A DNA stretch of 64,000 nucleotides, from assembly GCF_000192865.1 (NCBI RefSeq), contig NC_015276.1, forward strand, positions 2,604,001 to 2,668,000, written 5' to 3'. This DNA comes from Marinomonas mediterranea MMB-1 (lineage in GTDB: Bacteria > Pseudomonadota > Gammaproteobacteria > Pseudomonadales > Marinomonadaceae). Below the pieces are notes generated by a model. The model was not told the DNA's origin and made no database searches. It worked only from the letters and a program-made list of their open reading frames with translations. The number at the start of each line of letters is the position of its first letter. Within the stretch, counting starts at the first letter, position 1. The position numbers and the translations under genes were made by a program. Positions 62,308-64,000 of this stretch are shown here, one piece after another.

Positions 62308-62572
62308 GGAAGGTATGAACAAGTCCTCTGGCTTCAGCGTGTGGATAACGCTTCTTTATTCGAGGCAAGTTTCGCCGTCCAATATTGAGCATATTGGCAA
62401 GAAAGTTAACAAAGAATTAAAGAGAGTTTAGCCCTCGCCCTTTGGGTCTTTCAGAGAAACAGCCTATCTTCGTTAAGAGTGATTGAAAGGTATTAACATT
62501 CCTGCTCACTCTCGCCTTAATAAGCTGTTTCTCTGATAAGACTGAAGCTCATAAGACTTATTAGTACCTTCC
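62308..62572 (-). mobile_element. MITE, 265 bp, with CTAG target duplication
   Basis: Ends are GGAAGGTATGAACAAGTC (left) and, read inward from the right, GGAAGGTACTAATAAGTC. CTAG stands directly outside at 62304-62307 and 62573-62576. It has the same length as the copy at 38574-38838 and about 97% identity in inverted orientation. Internal inverted repeats allow a long hairpin. It has no coding capacity. Ends and target site agree with the IS5-family remnant at 24546-25690. Confidence 0.9.
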
Positions 62573-62756
62573 CTAGGGACACAAACTCAGAAAACGTTAT
62601 TTAAAGAAAAGCCAATCGTTGATTTAGATCCGCTTTCTAATCAGATCAGTCGATATAATTAGCCTAAATTCAGGCGTAACAAGGGAGGTAAACAACGTTA
62701 CTAAATCCAGTCAACCTAACAAAGAACGTTGTGACGCTTATAGGGAGAACCCATCC

Positions 62757-63383
62757 ATGAAACATAAACACCATCATATCAATAACGCCAATATTGACTG
62801 AGACTGTAGCGGACCATTTAGCTTCACATCAGGCAGTGGAGCAACCAAAGCTGAAAGTCGACTTGCCAACTATGCTGCTTTCATTGCGCCTTTTCTCTTA
62901 TATTTTCTTTACTGGCGACATCTAGAGTGGAATACAACGCAACTGGTTGTTGCTGGTATCTTGGCACTGGATATGGTTGGTGGTGTGCTTACAAATTCGT
63001 TGGGGTCCATGAAGCGACTCTTACATACCTCTCAAACGACTGATCTTTCTTGGCTTCAGAGACTCGTCAAAAACCGTTTTCTGTTTCCTGCTCTCCATTT
63101 TCAATTGTTCGCCATTCCGTTGGTTTTAGATGTCACATGGTCCTACGCGATATTCTGGTATCTGTTTATGATGCTCTCCATCTTTCTAATTCATATGCTT
63201 CCCTTATATTTGCACCGCCCTATCGCCTTGCTGATCGTTATCATTGCTATCGTTATGGGACCGACACTGTTTTCAGTGCCGACAGGGTTAGAATGGTTAT
63301 CGTCGATCTTTATCATAAAGCTCGTTCTCTCACATTGTGTTCGAGAAGAGCCCTACCGACCTGATGATCAAAAAAATAACTAA
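62757..63383 (+). pseudogene. Membrane protein with an in-frame TGA at codon 15
   Basis: AGGGAG precedes an ATG at 62757 that reads MKHKHHHINNANID, then TGA, then in the same frame DCSGPFSFTSGSGATKAESR and a protein with about five membrane helices to 63383 (for example FIAPFLLYFLYW, LVVAGILALDMVGG, PIALLIVIIAIVMGP). TGG to TGA at a tryptophan codon is the simplest reading. A start further in, at TTG 62961 or elsewhere, would lose helix 1. I do not recognise the family. Confidence 0.55.
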
Positions 63384-63510
63384 GGGAAAGGGCCACACAA
63401 AGGAAATAAGCGAAAAGCAAACACAATTGGCAAAAATTAAAACACGTGAAAAACACCAACCGAATGAGCCCCGTCAATACAGACCGACACTCAGTTGGCT
63501 TCCTTACAAC

Positions 63511-64000
63511 CTATGTTACTTCTTGATCGATCCAAACTTCTAAGTAGGCACTCTGATCCGTTTCCGTATTCATAGCCATGAGGTTTTTCCCTAATCGATC
63601 CTGAAGCGGGAACCCATAACCTGCAGTGAGTGTCGCGATACTGCCAGCATAACTGTTATAAAAATCGGAATCACTTTGGACACCTCCAAAATACATTCCT
63701 GTACCACCTGGAGTCGACCCAGACACCACATTCGTCCCATCGGGCATGACACCGCCCCACCACTCAGTACTGCATAGCGTATTGATAGGTGCACCATTAA
63801 ATAACTCAGAAGAGCCAATGTACCCAAAGTTCAACCCTGAGAACAAATCACCAACTACTTGACCGTAAACATCGTTGGTTATGCCTGCCGTTTTCGCGCC
63901 ACCATTAAGCGTATAGGGCGCATTACAGCCGTAGATCCCTGTCGCCGCATTTAAGTCGGCATAATCTAAAACGATATTACCAGTGCTCGGCCCAACCCCC
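63511..64000 (-). CDS. GH64-like beta-1,3-glucanase, C-terminal part
   Basis: The frame is open from the window edge to the TAG at 63511 (about 162 codons). Motifs ATGIYGCNAPYTLNG, DVYGQVVGDLFSGLNFGYIGS, the WWGG turn and GYGFPLQDRLGKN resemble the C-terminal half of GH64/thaumatin-like beta-1,3-glucanases. These secreted enzymes cut laminarin-type glucans, which suits a marine bacterium near algae. The 5' part lies outside the window, so signal peptide and catalytic Glu/Asp cannot be checked. Confidence 0.6.
   Translation of the reverse strand, partial: GVGPSTGNIVLDYADLNAATGIYGCNAPYTLNGGAKTAGITNDVYGQVVGDLFSGLNFGYIGSSELFNGAPINTLCSTEWWGGVMPDGTNVVSGSTPGGTGMYFGGVQSDSDFYNSYAGSIATLTAGYGFPLQDRLGKNLMAMNTETDQSAYLEVWIDQEVT

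Noticed and set aside
63337..63543. 68-codon plus-strand frame after the membrane protein
   Set aside because: It overlaps the ends of two convergent genes, is lysine-rich in an A-rich stretch and shows no family motif.

Overview
The window looks like a chromosomal segment of a marine gammaproteobacterium, most likely Marinomonas or a close relative (Oceanospirillales). The main pointers are a LodA/LodB-type quinoprotein oxidase pair (the founding members are from Marinomonas), a class II ilvC with divergent ilvY, zinc-independent L31/L36 paralogs under a Zur-like box, TAXI-type TRAP transport and a Tle1-type T6SS effector. The genus assignment is inference; no rRNA or tRNA gene is visible. 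Gene families were named by recognition of motifs and remembered family sequences, not by database search.

Layout. 0-6.3 kb: accessory DNA with an IS110-family element, a two-TM orphan protein, a decayed threonyl-tRNA-synthetase-like gene, a GNAT acetyltransferase and an azoreductase/LysR divergent pair. 6.3-10.4 kb: a compact cassette of two overlapping P-loop ATPase genes lying exactly between the stop codon of fosA and a second 78-bp copy of the fosA 3' end. 10.5-16.6 kb: an RstAB-like two-component system, an outer-membrane beta-barrel protein, and an 875-aa fusion of cyclic-nucleotide-binding, acyltransferase and SGNH-hydrolase domains. 16.6-18.7 kb: YciI, ohr/ohrR with matching palindromic operators, and rpmE2-rpmJ behind a Zur box. 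18.9-25.7 kb: a KAP P-loop NTPase with an Ala-rich 11-residue repeat, translationally coupled to a 2-hydroxyacid dehydrogenase, then small unknowns and a dead IS5-family element. 25.8-31.6 kb: core-like modF, ilvC/ilvY and a chemoreceptor.

32.3-35.9 kb: LodA-like/LodB-like pair. 36-38.9 kb: unknown protein, SHOCT lipoprotein, and a LysE-type exporter gene broken by a 265-bp MITE. 38.9-47.1 kb: a salicylate 5-hydroxylase cluster (NahR-like regulator, NagAa-, NagG-, NagH-, NagAb-like subunits), a TAXI TRAP transporter and a maleylpyruvate isomerase; the expected gentisate 1,2-dioxygenase survives only as a broken N-terminal fragment. 47.1-49 kb: an SDR gene and two more pseudogenes (SRPBCC, cupin). 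49-55 kb: GNAT gene and a Tle1-like phospholipase effector with two tandem, largely identical lipoprotein immunity candidates and a leftover piece of effector 3' end between them. 55-64 kb: FAD monooxygenase, broken TAXI binding protein, two cyclic-di-GMP enzymes, a second intact MITE, a membrane protein with an in-frame TGA and the C-terminus of a GH64-like beta-1,3-glucanase.

The most interesting structures are the fosA-anchored two-ATPase cassette, the MITE family whose ends match those of the dead IS5-family element in the same window, the KAP/dehydrogenase pair, the three-domain lipid-type fusion protein, and the Tle1 immunity duplication. The best candidate for an undescribed system is the ATPase pair at 6.5-9.8 kb.
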